The notes below the pieces were generated by a model. The model saw only the letters and a list, made by a program, of their open reading frames with translations. It was not told where the DNA came from and ran no database searches. A stretch of DNA of 64,000 nt from Variovorax davisae (GTDB lineage Bacteria; Pseudomonadota; Gammaproteobacteria; Burkholderiales; Burkholderiaceae_C): NCBI RefSeq assembly GCF_030316845.1, contig NZ_JASZYS010000004.1, positions 186,001-250,000 of the forward strand. Reading direction: 5' to 3'. Shown here piece by piece: positions 19,732 through 28,034 of the stretch (position 1 is its first letter; every line of letters begins with the position of its first letter). The position numbers and the translations under genes were made by a program.

Positions 19732-20505
19732 TCAGCTTTTCCGGACCTTGGCCGCCTTGCCGTCCAGGAAGGCGCGCACGCGCTCCTTGGCGTCGGGCGC
19801 GGCCTGAGCGATGCCGGCCATCAGCGCTTCGGTGAAGAAGCCGTGGTCGGCCGGCTGCTCGGCGATGCGCGGCAGCGCGTGCATCAGCGCGTAGTTGGTC
19901 AGCGGCGCGTTGGTCGCCACGCGCTTGGCCAGTTCCAGCGCCTTGTCGAAGGCCGTGCCTTCGGCCACCAGGTACTGGGCGAAGCCGGCGCGCTCGCCGT
20001 CCTCGGCGTTGTAGACCCGGCCGGTCATCATCATGTCGGTCATGCGGGCGGCGCCGATCAGCTTGGGGATCCGCACCGAGCCGCCGCCACCGACGAAGAT
20101 GCCGCGCGAACCTTCGGGCAGCGCGTAGAAGGTGGTGCTGTCGGCCACGCGGATGTGGCAGGCGCTGGCCAGTTCGAGCCCGCCGCCGACCACCGCGCCG
20201 TGCAGCGCCGCCACCACCGGCACCGGGCCATGCTGCACGAGTTCGAGCGCCGCGTGCCACATGCGCGAATGCTGCAGCCCCTGGCCGGCGTCGCGTTCCT
20301 TGAGCTCCGACAGGTCGAGGCCGGCGCAGAAATGCGGGCCCTCGCCATCGATCACCGCGGCACGCACCGTGGAGGGCAGCTTTTCGAAGGCGTCGCGCAG
20401 TGCCAGGATCAGGCCGTCGGACAGCGCGTTGCGCTTGGCGCCCCGCGTGAGGCGGATGATGGCGATGTCGTCCTGGATGTCGAGGTGGAGGTCTTTGGAG
20501 GTCAT
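19732..20505 (-). CDS. Crotonase-family enoyl-CoA hydratase/isomerase
   Basis: The 257-residue protein has the crotonase oxyanion-hole segments HFCAGLDL (58-65) and GAVVGGGLEL. Glutamates E111 and E131 sit at the positions of the two catalytic glutamates of enoyl-CoA hydratase, so hydration is plausible. It is first in the minus-strand block and is followed by fcs. It could hydrate feruloyl-CoA, or be an Ech-type hydratase-lyase giving vanillin; no vanillin dehydrogenase gene is in the window, and the adjacent SDR favours hydration followed by oxidation. Confidence 0.86.
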   Translation of the reverse strand: MTSKDLHLDIQDDIAIIRLTRGAKRNALSDGLILALRDAFEKLPSTVRAAVIDGEGPHFCAGLDLSELKERDAGQGLQHSRMWHAALELVQHGPVPVVAALHGAVVGGGLELASACHIRVADSTTFYALPEGSRGIFVGGGGSVRIPKLIGAARMTDMMMTGRVYNAEDGERAGFAQYLVAEGTAFDKALELAKRVATNAPLTNYALMHALPRIAEQPADHGFFTEALMAGIAQAAPDAKERVRAFLDGKAAKVRKS

Positions 20506-20524
20506 GATTGCATTCCGGAGTACG

Positions 20525-20553
20525 ATCGATTATGGTTATGAAAAATAATCAAT
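20525..20553. promoter_or_regulatory. Candidate MarR operator in the crotonase/amidohydrolase divergent promoter
   Basis: ATCGATTAT (20525-20533) and ATAATCAAT (20545-20553) form an inverted repeat with 8 of 9 positions matching and an 11 bp spacer. The site is AT-rich in a GC-rich background. It is central in the 105 bp between the divergent starts at 20505 and 20611, where it could control both transcription units. The assignment to the MarR protein encoded at 8199-8681 is inference. Confidence 0.5.
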
Positions 20554-20610
20554 TCAAGCCGCGAATCAGGGTGCGGCCTAAGGATTTACCCTAGCACTGG
20601 AGACACCGTC

Positions 20611-21477
20611 ATGGACCATCGGAACCTCATCGCGATCGACACTCACACGCATGCCGAGGTGAGTTGCTGGAACCCCTTCGACAACTACGGCGAGGAATAC
20701 GACCGCGCCGCCGACAAATACTTCAAGTCGGGCCGCCGCCCGACCATCCAGGAAAGCATCGACTACTACCGCGAGCGCAAGATCGGGCTGGTCATGTTCA
20801 TGGTCGATGCCGAGTCGAACATGGGCCGGCGCCGGATCCCGAACGAGGAGATCGCCGAGGCCGCGCAAAAGAACTCCGACATCATGATCGCCTTCGCCAG
20901 CATCGACCCGCACAAGGGCAAGATGGGCGCGCGCGAGGCCCGCCGGCTGATCGAGGAATACGGCGTCAAGGGCTTCAAGTTCCACCCGACGGTGCAGGGC
21001 TATCACCCCTACGACAAGATGGCCTGGCCGATCTACGAGGTGATCGCCGAATACGCGCTGCCGGCCGTCTTCCACACCGGCCACAGCGGCATCGGCTCGG
21101 GCATGCGCTGCGGCGGCGGCCTCAGGCTGGAGTACAGCAACCCGATGCACCTGGACGACGTCGCGATCGACTTCCCCGACATGCAGATCGTGATGGCGCA
21201 CCCGAGCTTCCCCTGGCAGGACGAGGCGCTCAGCGTCGCCACCCACAAGCCGAACGTCTGGATCGACCTTTCGGGCTGGAGCCCGAAGTACTTCCCGAAG
21301 CAGCTGGTGCAGTACGCCAACACGCTGTTGAAGGACCGCGTGCTGTTCGCCAGCGACTACCCGCTGATCACGCCCGACCGCTGGCTCAAGGACTTCGAGG
21401 ACGCCGGTTTCAAGCCGGAGGTGATGCCGGGCATCCTGAAGGGCAACGCGGTGCGGCTGCTCAAGCTCGACCAGTAG
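20611..21477 (+). CDS. Amidohydrolase-2 family metal-dependent hydrolase
   Basis: The 288-residue protein has an amidohydrolase metal site: H12 and H14 in DTHTHAE, a histidine in VFHTGHSG, one in MAHPSFPW and an aspartate in FASDYPLITP. This is the ACMSD-like amidohydrolase-2 group. It is divergent from the feruloyl-CoA block and shares its promoter region. A similar protein, CouO, belongs to the beta-oxidative hydroxycinnamate pathway of Rhodococcus, where it is proposed to act on the beta-keto thioester; an equivalent role here is inference. It could also be a decarboxylase or lactonase. Confidence 0.82.
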   Translation: MDHRNLIAIDTHTHAEVSCWNPFDNYGEEYDRAADKYFKSGRRPTIQESIDYYRERKIGLVMFMVDAESNMGRRRIPNEEIAEAAQKNSDIMIAFASIDPHKGKMGAREARRLIEEYGVKGFKFHPTVQGYHPYDKMAWPIYEVIAEYALPAVFHTGHSGIGSGMRCGGGLRLEYSNPMHLDDVAIDFPDMQIVMAHPSFPWQDEALSVATHKPNVWIDLSGWSPKYFPKQLVQYANTLLKDRVLFASDYPLITPDRWLKDFEDAGFKPEVMPGILKGNAVRLLKLDQ

Positions 21478-21486
21478 CCGCCGGGT

Positions 21487-23340
21487 TCAGGGCAGGCGCT
21501 CTTCCTCGACCCGGTCGCGGTCCCAGTTGGCCCCGCTGCGCTGGCGCCGCTCCTCGCGCTCGCGCGCCATCTGCTCCTGGAACTGCTGCCGGCCCTTCTT
21601 CGCCACCGCGATCAACTGGGCGCGGTCGCCCTTGTAGTGCGGGTAGGTCTCGAGCATCAGCTCGATGTTGCGGCGCCGGAAGCGCATCGCGTCCTCGCGC
21701 GCCTCGTGCGCCGGCCAGCCGATGGCCTCGAGCACCGAGCGGGCGCTGCGCAGCGACGACTCGAAGAGCTCGCGCTCGATGAACGCCACCTTGCGGTCGA
21801 GCAGCTGGTAGTAGTGCGTGACATTGCGCGCCCGCACCACCAGCTTGGCCTGCGGGAAGTGCTTCTGCGCCAGGTCGACGATCTTGAGCGACTGCTCCAT
21901 GTCGTCGACCGCGACCACCAGCACCCGGGCCGTGCCGGCACCCGCGGTGCGCAGCAGGTCGAGCCGCGTCGCGTCGCCGTAGAAGACCGGGATGCCGAAT
22001 TCGCGCAGCGCCTCGATGGTGTCGGGGTCGTGGTCGAGCACCGTGATGCTCACGCTTTGCGCGGTCAGCAGCCGGCCGATGATCTGGCCGTAGCGCCCGA
22101 AGCCGCAGATCACCACCTTGGCGTCCTGCTGCTCGGAGATCTCCTCCAACCCCGTCGGCTTGTGGGCGCCATAGCGCGGCAGCACCCACTTGTCGATCGC
22201 CACCAGCAGCAGCGGCGAGACCAGCATCGAGAGCGCCACGGCGGCGATCAGGAACGAGGCCACGCCGGGCGGCAACACGTTCGGCCCGGCGGCCTGGAAC
22301 ACCACGAAGGCGAATTCGCCGCCCTGCGCCAGCAGCAGCGTGAACACCGGCCGCTGCTGGTAGGGCACCTCCATCGCCTTGGCCAGTGCGTAGATGACGA
22401 CGAACTTGATTGCCAGGAAGGCGACCACCACCAGCCCCATCAGCGCCGGATGCGCCAGCAGCACGCCGAAGTCGATGCTCATGCCGACCGCGATGAAGAA
22501 CAGGCCGAGCAGGAGGCCCTTGAAGGGCTCGATGTCGGTCTCCAGCTCGCGCCGGTATTCGCTCTCCGCCAGCAGCACGCCGGCCAGGAAGGCGCCGAGC
22601 GCCATCGACAGGCCGATGAACTGCATCAGCGCGGCGATCGCCACCACCAGCAGCAGCGAGGTGGCGGTGAAGATCTCGGGCGTGTTGCTGCGTGCGATCC
22701 AGCGCAGCAGGGGGCGCAAGGCCAGCCGGCCGCCGACCACGATGGCGGCGATCACGCCGACGATCTTCAGGCCCTCGAAGGTGCGCTCCCAGCCGGTCAT
22801 GTCCGGCGCGGCGGCCGAGCCGACCGCCAGCAGCGGCAGCAGCGCCAGGATCGGGATCGCCGCCACGTCCTGGAACAGCAGGATCGAGAAGCCGGCCTGG
22901 CCGCTGGGCGCCAGCAGCAGGTTGCGCTCGGCGAAGACCTGCAGCGCGATCGCGGTCGACGACAGCGCCAGGCCGAGCGCCGCCACCAGCGACACGCGCC
23001 AGTCGGCGCCGGCGGCGCAGCCGACCAGGAACAGCACCGCGGCGCAGGCCAGCACCTGGGCCGAGCCCCAGCCGAAGATCGGCCGCCGCAGGCTCCACAG
23101 CCGCTTGGGCTCGAGCTCGAGACCGACCAGGAACAGCATCAGGACGACGCCGAACTCGGCGAAATGCAGGATGTCCTCGACGTTGGTGACCAGGCCCAGG
23201 CCCCAGGGCCCGATCGCGATGCCGGCCACGAGGTAGCCGATGATGGCGCCGAGCCCGAGGGCCTTCGACAGCGGCACCACCAGCACCGCGGCGCCGAGGT
23301 AGATCAGCGTATTGATGAGCCAGGCGGGTGCGTGCTCCAT
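21487..23340 (-). CDS. KefC-type glutathione-regulated K+/H+ antiporter
   Basis: The start at 23340 gives 617 residues. The first 380 or so form a CPA2 monovalent cation:proton antiporter domain with about 12 hydrophobic segments (FAEFGVVLMLFLVGLEL, LALSSTAIALQVF). A cytoplasmic TrkA-N/RCK domain follows with the NAD motif VVICGFGRYGQIIGRLL, and the charged C-terminal tail resembles KefB/KefC. It lies immediately after a KefF-like reductase gene on the same strand (2 bp gap), the arrangement known for Kef systems protecting against electrophiles. Confidence 0.9.
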   Translation of the reverse strand: MEHAPAWLINTLIYLGAAVLVVPLSKALGLGAIIGYLVAGIAIGPWGLGLVTNVEDILHFAEFGVVLMLFLVGLELEPKRLWSLRRPIFGWGSAQVLACAAVLFLVGCAAGADWRVSLVAALGLALSSTAIALQVFAERNLLLAPSGQAGFSILLFQDVAAIPILALLPLLAVGSAAAPDMTGWERTFEGLKIVGVIAAIVVGGRLALRPLLRWIARSNTPEIFTATSLLLVVAIAALMQFIGLSMALGAFLAGVLLAESEYRRELETDIEPFKGLLLGLFFIAVGMSIDFGVLLAHPALMGLVVVAFLAIKFVVIYALAKAMEVPYQQRPVFTLLLAQGGEFAFVVFQAAGPNVLPPGVASFLIAAVALSMLVSPLLLVAIDKWVLPRYGAHKPTGLEEISEQQDAKVVICGFGRYGQIIGRLLTAQSVSITVLDHDPDTIEALREFGIPVFYGDATRLDLLRTAGAGTARVLVVAVDDMEQSLKIVDLAQKHFPQAKLVVRARNVTHYYQLLDRKVAFIERELFESSLRSARSVLEAIGWPAHEAREDAMRFRRRNIELMLETYPHYKGDRAQLIAVAKKGRQQFQEQMAREREERRQRSGANWDRDRVEEERLP

Positions 23341-23342
23341 GC

Positions 23343-23981
23343 TCAGCTTTCCTCCTGGGCCGTCGGTCGGTCGATCTCGGGCACCGGGCAGCTGACGCAG
23401 ACGTCCAGCCCCTCGAGCTCCGGCCAGTCCGGATAGCTCAGCAGCCGCTCCTTGAAGACCTCGACGTGGGCCGTGACCTCGGCCGCTGGCGCGCTGCGGG
23501 CGCCGTGGAACAGCAGCGGCGGCAGGAAGCGCATGCCGCACAGCGCCGCGGTCTGCTCGTAGGGCGGCAGGAAGGCGTCGAAGAAATAGCGGTTGTAGCT
23601 TTGCGGGTGGTAGCTGCCCTCGGGGCCGCCGGTGGTCGCGACCAGCCAGCAATCCTTGCCCTCCAGGGCCCGGCCGCCGGTGCCGTAGGCCCAGCCGTAG
23701 TCGAGCACGTCGTCGATCCAGAGCTTCTGCAGCGCCGGCATCGAATACCACTGGATCGGGTGCAGCAGCACCAGCAGGTCGGCCCGGGCCAGGCGGGCCT
23801 GCTCGGCCTTGACGTTGATCGCGTAGTCCGGGTAGGTGTCGTAGAGGTCGTTGACGTCGACGCCGGGCGTCGCCTGCGCGGCTTCCAGCAGGCGGCGGTT
23901 GACGCGCGATTCGCGCCAGTGCGGGTGGGCGGCTATCACGTAGATGCGCGCCGGACTGTTGTTGTGGGTGTTTGTCGACAT
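23343..23981 (-). CDS. KefF-like NAD(P)H oxidoreductase, antiporter ancillary protein
   Basis: A 212-residue flavodoxin-fold quinone reductase: YVIAAHPHWRESRVNRRL at the N-terminus, LVLLHPIQWYSMPALQKLWID in the middle and ATTGGPEGSYHP near residue 115. KefF proteins bind and activate KefC and reduce quinones. The start at 23981 is chosen as the nearest ATG to the conserved core; the ATG three codons upstream is possible. Divergent from the ParA gene with 78 bp between starts. Confidence 0.88.
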   Translation of the reverse strand: MSTNTHNNSPARIYVIAAHPHWRESRVNRRLLEAAQATPGVDVNDLYDTYPDYAINVKAEQARLARADLLVLLHPIQWYSMPALQKLWIDDVLDYGWAYGTGGRALEGKDCWLVATTGGPEGSYHPQSYNRYFFDAFLPPYEQTAALCGMRFLPPLLFHGARSAPAAEVTAHVEVFKERLLSYPDWPELEGLDVCVSCPVPEIDRPTAQEES

Positions 23982-24059
23982 GGCGCGAACATTAGCGCAC
24001 TCCGGCGCGCCCCGCGCGCGGCTACCATGGCGCCTTTGTTCAGCCTGTCGGAGTCCAAC

Positions 24060-24701
24060 ATGCCGGTAGTCCTGGTCGCCAATCCCAAGGGCGGCGTCGG
24101 AAAGTCCACCCTCGCCACGAACATCGCGGGCTACATGGCCAGCCGCGGGCATGCGGTGATGCTGGGCGACATCGACCGCCAGCAGTCGTCGCGGCTGTGG
24201 CTCGGGCTGCGGCCGCCGCAGGCGCGGCCGATCCTCAGCTGGGAGGCGTCCGAGGACGGCAGCGTGGTGCGACCGCCGCGCGGCACCACCCATGCGGTCA
24301 TCGACACCCCCGCCGGGCTGCACGGATCGCGCTTCAAGGAGGCGCTGGCGCTGGCCGACAAGGTGCTGGTGCCCCTGCAGCCGAGCATCTTCGACATCTA
24401 CGCCACGCGCGATTTCCTCGACAAGCTGCTCGCCAACCGCCACGCGGGCAAGACCCAGATCGCCTTGGTGGGCATGCGGGTCGACGCCCGCACCTTGGCC
24501 GCCGACCGGCTGCGCGAGTTCGTCTCCGGCCTCGGCGTGCCGGTGCTGGGCGAGCTGCGCGACACCCAGAACTACGTCCAGCTGGCGGCCCGCGGGCTGA
24601 CGCTGTTCGACATCGCGCCGGGGCGGGTGCAGCGCGACCTGGAGCAATGGCAGCCGGTCATCGACTGGCTGGACCTCCGGGAGCCCGCGCAGCCGGGCTG
24701 A
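24060..24701 (+). CDS. ParA/MinD-family ATPase, orphan
   Basis: A 213-residue ATPase with the deviant Walker A motif KGGVGKST (10-17) and the switch region HAVIDTPAGLHG. GGAG at 24050-24053 supports the start at 24060 rather than the in-frame ATG at 24027. No parB, parS-like cluster or cell-division partner is visible, so this is not an ordinary partition locus. Orphan ParA proteins position other cargo such as chemotaxis arrays or storage granules; the cargo here is unknown. Confidence 0.85.
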   Translation: MPVVLVANPKGGVGKSTLATNIAGYMASRGHAVMLGDIDRQQSSRLWLGLRPPQARPILSWEASEDGSVVRPPRGTTHAVIDTPAGLHGSRFKEALALADKVLVPLQPSIFDIYATRDFLDKLLANRHAGKTQIALVGMRVDARTLAADRLREFVSGLGVPVLGELRDTQNYVQLAARGLTLFDIAPGRVQRDLEQWQPVIDWLDLREPAQPG

Positions 24702-24774
24702 GCCGGTGTTTACCCCGAGCCCCGATGTCCCGGCGTCGACAGGGGCCGGGCCGGCGCGCCGCTACAGTGAAGCG

Positions 24775-25233
24775 ATGAAAAAGACCTTCCAGACCCTCCA
24801 GGACCTGGCCGCGTGCGTCGGCCAGGAAGTCGCCGTGAGCGACTGGATCACCATCACCCAGGCGCAGGTCGACCAGTTCGCCGAGGCGACCGGCGACCAC
24901 CAGTGGATCCACGTCGACGTCGAGCGCGCCAAGGCCGGCCCCTTCGGCGGCCCGATCGCGCACGGCTTCCTGACCCTGTCGCTGCTGCCGCGTCTCTATG
25001 AAGCGGCGTTCGACGTCGCCGAGTCGCGCATGGGGGTCAACTACGGGCTGAACCGGGTCCGCTTCATGACGCCGGTGCCGGTCGGCGGCCGGGTGCGCGG
25101 CCGCATGAAGCTGCTGGCCTCCGAGGCTATTCCCAACGACGGGCTGCAGATGACCTGGGAAACCACGATCGAACTCGAGGGCTCGCCCAAGCCGGCCTGC
25201 GTCGCCGAGTCCGTCGTCCGGCGGTACAAGTAG
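24775..25233 (+). CDS. MaoC-family (R)-specific enoyl-CoA hydratase
   Basis: The 152-residue protein is a single hotdog-fold MaoC domain with the hydratase 2 motif ATGDHQWIH; D41 and H46 are the catalytic pair. GGPIAHGFLTLSLLP follows as in PhaJ-like proteins. Such enzymes hydrate trans-2-enoyl-CoA to (R)-3-hydroxyacyl-CoA, feeding polyhydroxyalkanoate or fatty acid metabolism. A TACAGT hexamer lies only 6 nt before the ATG. Its stop is 1 bp from the convergent trmL stop. Confidence 0.88.
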   Translation: MKKTFQTLQDLAACVGQEVAVSDWITITQAQVDQFAEATGDHQWIHVDVERAKAGPFGGPIAHGFLTLSLLPRLYEAAFDVAESRMGVNYGLNRVRFMTPVPVGGRVRGRMKLLASEAIPNDGLQMTWETTIELEGSPKPACVAESVVRRYK

Positions 25234-25234
25234 T

Positions 25235-25696
25235 TCAGCCGAAGCCGTTCTGGCGCCAGGCCTCGAACACGGTCACGGCCACCGCGTTCGACAGGTTGAG
25301 GCTGCGCTGCCCCTCCCGCATCGGCAGCCGCAGCCGCTGCGGCGGGGCGAAACTCTCGCGCAGCTCGGGCGCCAGGCCCCGGGTCTCCGACCCGAACACC
25401 AGCCAGTCGCCGGGCCTGAAAGCGGTGTCGTGCACGCGCTGCGTGCCGCGCGTGGTGAGCGCGAACATCCGGTCCGGCGGCGGCTTCTGGCTGTCCAGCA
25501 GGGCTTGCCAGTCGGCGTGACGGAGCAAGGTCGCGTACTCGTGGTAGTCCAGCCCGGCGCGGCGCAGCAGGCGGTCATCCATCGAGAAGCCCAGCGGTTC
25601 GACCAGGTGCAGGGTGCAGCCGGTGTTGGCCGCCAGCCGGATCACGTTGCCGGTGTTCGGCGGAATCTCGGGTTCGACGAGAACGATATGGAACAT
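25235..25696 (-). CDS. trmL: tRNA (cytidine/uridine-34 2'-O)-methyltransferase
   Basis: The 153-residue SPOUT methyltransferase has the family N-terminus VLVEPEIPPNTGNVIRLAANTG (first part of the protein), the knot motif LVFGSETRGL (99-108) and LPMREGQRSLNLSNAVAV (124-141). TrmL methylates the wobble nucleotide of leucine tRNAs using SAM. Length is normal for the family. The frame is open far upstream through comF in another frame, which is a coding shadow; the start at 25696 fits the family. Confidence 0.93.
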   Translation of the reverse strand: MFHIVLVEPEIPPNTGNVIRLAANTGCTLHLVEPLGFSMDDRLLRRAGLDYHEYATLLRHADWQALLDSQKPPPDRMFALTTRGTQRVHDTAFRPGDWLVFGSETRGLAPELRESFAPPQRLRLPMREGQRSLNLSNAVAVTVFEAWRQNGFG

Positions 25697-25722
25697 GGGG
25701 CGATTGTCGGTCGCCGCCCGCG

Positions 25723-26439
25723 TCACGGCGGCGCGTCGGTGCGCGCCAGGACGATGGCGGTGATGCGGGCGGCGCCGGCAGCCCGCAGGACCTCGGCCGC
25801 CGCGTACAGCGAGGCGCCGCTGGTCATGACGTCGTCGACCAGCACCAGCCGCCGGCCATGCACCGCCCCGGCGCGCCGCGGATCGAGCGCGAAGGCGCCG
25901 CTCAGGTTGCGCAGCCGGTCCCGGCGCGCGAGGCCGCTCTGCGGCGCGGTGTCGCGGGTGCGCAGCAGCAGCCGGGGATCGCACTTGTCCGGCGCCAGCC
26001 GCCGCGCCAGTTCGTAGGCCTGGTTGAAGCCGCGCTCGCGCAACCGGGCCGGCGCCAGCGGCATCGGCAGCACGGTGTCCGCCTGTTCGAGCGCCGGCTC
26101 GACCCAGGGGGCGCTGCGCAGCAGCGTCGCCAGGGGGGCCGCGCGGCCGGCATCGCCGTGGAACTTGAAGGCCGAGATGGACTCGGGCCAGGGCCAGGCA
26201 TAGGCGCAGGCCGCCAGGCAGGCGTCGAGCGGCGGCGGCCGCCGCCGGCAGTCGCGGCAGTGGGTGTCGCCCGGGCCCAGCGGCAGCGCGCAGGTCGGGC
26301 AGCGCGCCACCGGTGACGCGAAACGCGCCACGCAGGCCTCGCAGATCGGCGCCGCGGGCCAGGCGCGGCAGACCGCGCACTGGCCCGGCAGGCCGGCCAA
26401 CAGGGCCGAGAAAGGCCGTGCGGCCCAGGGCTTGAACAT
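25723..26439 (-). CDS. comF: ComF-family phosphoribosyltransferase-like protein
   Basis: A 238-residue ComF/GntX protein. The N-terminal double zinc region has cysteines C21, C24, C33, C36, C47, C50, C61 and C64. The phosphoribosyltransferase motif VLVDDVMTSGAS is at 199-210. ComF proteins take part in DNA uptake or salvage of nucleotides from imported DNA; no other competence gene is present. It is divergent from the BioC-like gene with only 22 bp between start codons. Confidence 0.85.
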   Translation of the reverse strand: MFKPWAARPFSALLAGLPGQCAVCRAWPAAPICEACVARFASPVARCPTCALPLGPGDTHCRDCRRRPPPLDACLAACAYAWPWPESISAFKFHGDAGRAAPLATLLRSAPWVEPALEQADTVLPMPLAPARLRERGFNQAYELARRLAPDKCDPRLLLRTRDTAPQSGLARRDRLRNLSGAFALDPRRAGAVHGRRLVLVDDVMTSGASLYAAAEVLRAAGAARITAIVLARTDAPP

Positions 26440-26461
26440 CCGTCAATATACTCAGCGCCCC

Positions 26462-27376
26462 ATGCCCACCGACTCCGCACAGCGCCCGCCGACCATCGAC
26501 GCCACGGCGGCCGCTCGCTGGAGCCGGCTGGCGCCGGCCTCGCAATCCCCCTGGCTGCATGAGGAAATCGGCCGCCGGATGGAAGACCGGCTGCAATGGA
26601 TCACGGCCAGGCCGCGCCACTGGGCCGACTGGTCGCCCCTGCGCGGCGGCCTGGAGGCCCACGGCCTGGTCGCGCGCCGCTACCGGGATGCCACGCCCTA
26701 CGTGATCGAGCCCGAACCCGTGCTGGCCGCCGCCACCGCCCGCTCGCTGAGCGCGCCGTGGTGGACCGCGCGCCGCTGGCAGGGCGCCCGGCCCAGCTTC
26801 GATCCGCCGCCCGAGGACGGCGTCGACCTGCTGTGGGCCAACATGGCGCTCCACATGGCGGCCGACCCGCAGGCGCTGATCGCGCGCTGGCACCGGGGGG
26901 TCGCCACCGACGGCTTCCTGATGTTCTCGTGCTTCGGTCCCGACACCCTGATGGAACTGCGGGCCCTGCACCGGCAGCTCGGCTGGCCGCCGGCCAGCCA
27001 CGAGTTCACCGACATGCACGACTGGGGCGACATGCTGGTCGGCGCCGGCTTCGCCGAGCCGGTGATGGACATGGAGCGCATCGTGCTGACCTGGACCAGC
27101 GCCGACGCCGCCCTGGCCGAACTGCGCAGCCTGGGGCGCAACCTGCATCCGGGCCGCTTCCCGGCCCTGCGCGGCAAGGCCTGGCGCGGCGCGCTCGGCG
27201 CCGCCCTGCCCGAGCTGGCGCCGGCCGAGGACGGCGGCGGGCGGATCGCGCTGACCTTCGAGATCATCTACGGGCATGCCTTCAAGCCGACCCCCCGTGT
27301 CGCGCTGTCGGCAGAAAGTGCAGTTTCCTTGCGGGAAATGCGTTCCATGCTGCAGCGAGGTCGTGTAGGCAACTGA
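26462..27376 (+). CDS. BioC-like SAM-dependent methyltransferase homologue, degenerate motif I
   Basis: The start at 26462 gives 304 residues. The C-terminal two thirds match the BioC-like group: LLWANMALHMAADPQAL, GFLMFSCFGPDTLMELR, HEFTDMHDWGDMLVGAGF, and LRSLGRNLHPGR. The usual glycine-rich SAM motif I is not visible; the region around residues 55-70 reads WADWSPLRGGLEAHGL instead. It may act as a malonyl-ACP O-methyltransferase in biotin synthesis or be a diverged relative. No other bio gene is present in the window. A TATACT hexamer lies 9 nt before the ATG. Confidence 0.7.
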   Translation: MPTDSAQRPPTIDATAAARWSRLAPASQSPWLHEEIGRRMEDRLQWITARPRHWADWSPLRGGLEAHGLVARRYRDATPYVIEPEPVLAAATARSLSAPWWTARRWQGARPSFDPPPEDGVDLLWANMALHMAADPQALIARWHRGVATDGFLMFSCFGPDTLMELRALHRQLGWPPASHEFTDMHDWGDMLVGAGFAEPVMDMERIVLTWTSADAALAELRSLGRNLHPGRFPALRGKAWRGALGAALPELAPAEDGGGRIALTFEIIYGHAFKPTPRVALSAESAVSLREMRSMLQRGRVGN

Positions 27377-27499
27377 GGCCCGCTCGGTTGACCCGCTACA
27401 ATTCGGCGCTGCGTGAACTCCCGGGTATTGTCCCGTGATCGAGGCCTGTCCGATTCATTTTTGACAAGGCGTCGACGCACCGATTTGCTGAACTCGCCC

Positions 27500-27976
27500 G
27501 TGTCGAATTCCGTGTTTCGTTTTGCCACTGTTTCTGGCCAGAGCATCCACTGGTTCCTGAAGCGCAACTGCTCGGTCACGCCGAGCCAGCTCGGCTGGCT
27601 GTACGCGTCGCTGTGCGTGGTGTCGCTCGGCATCGGGACGGTCTTCTGGCTGAACGGCGCGCGGCTCGTGTTGCCGTTCGCCTGGCTCGAACTCGCCGCG
27701 GTCGGGTTCGCGTTCGTGCTCTATGCGCGGCACGCGACCGATGGCGAGAAGATCGCCTTGCAGGGCGGCAGACTGGTGGTCGAACTCGAGAACGGCGGGC
27801 ACTACGAGCGCACGGAATTCTTGCCGCACCAGGTGCGGGTCGAGCCCCAGGACAGCGATCGTTCGCTGATCGAGGTCTCGGGTCAGGGTCGTTCGGTCAG
27901 GGTGGGGCGCTATGTGCGCCCGGAGTTGCGCGCGGCGCTGGCGCGCGAGATTCGCATGGCATTGCGGGCCGCCTGA
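27500..27976 (+). CDS. DUF2244 membrane protein of the oxidase locus
   Basis: A 158-residue protein starting at GTG 27500 (SNSVFRFATVSGQS) with two hydrophobic helices at about 30-75 (LGWLYASLCVVSLGIGTVFWL, split in two halves) and a soluble beta-rich C-terminal part. This is the DUF2244 layout, often encoded beside cox genes. The frame is open to a GTG at 27413, and a TACAAT hexamer lies at 27397-27402, so transcription may begin near 27409. Function is unknown; ctaC follows after 58 bp. Confidence 0.75.
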   Translation: MSNSVFRFATVSGQSIHWFLKRNCSVTPSQLGWLYASLCVVSLGIGTVFWLNGARLVLPFAWLELAAVGFAFVLYARHATDGEKIALQGGRLVVELENGGHYERTEFLPHQVRVEPQDSDRSLIEVSGQGRSVRVGRYVRPELRAALAREIRMALRAA

Positions 27977-28034
27977 GGGGGCGCGCGCAATGGCACACCG
28001 TGGGGACCGGTGGGGTTAACAGGAAAATGAAGAA

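Noticed and set aside
19732..20505. Vanillin-forming feruloyl-CoA hydratase-lyase (Ech)
   Set aside because: The gene is next to fcs, but it is shorter than usual Ech proteins, and no vanillin dehydrogenase is present. I kept the broader crotonase call.
24060..24701. Chromosome partition locus (parAB)
   Set aside because: There is no parB-like gene or repeated parS-like palindrome around the ParA gene.
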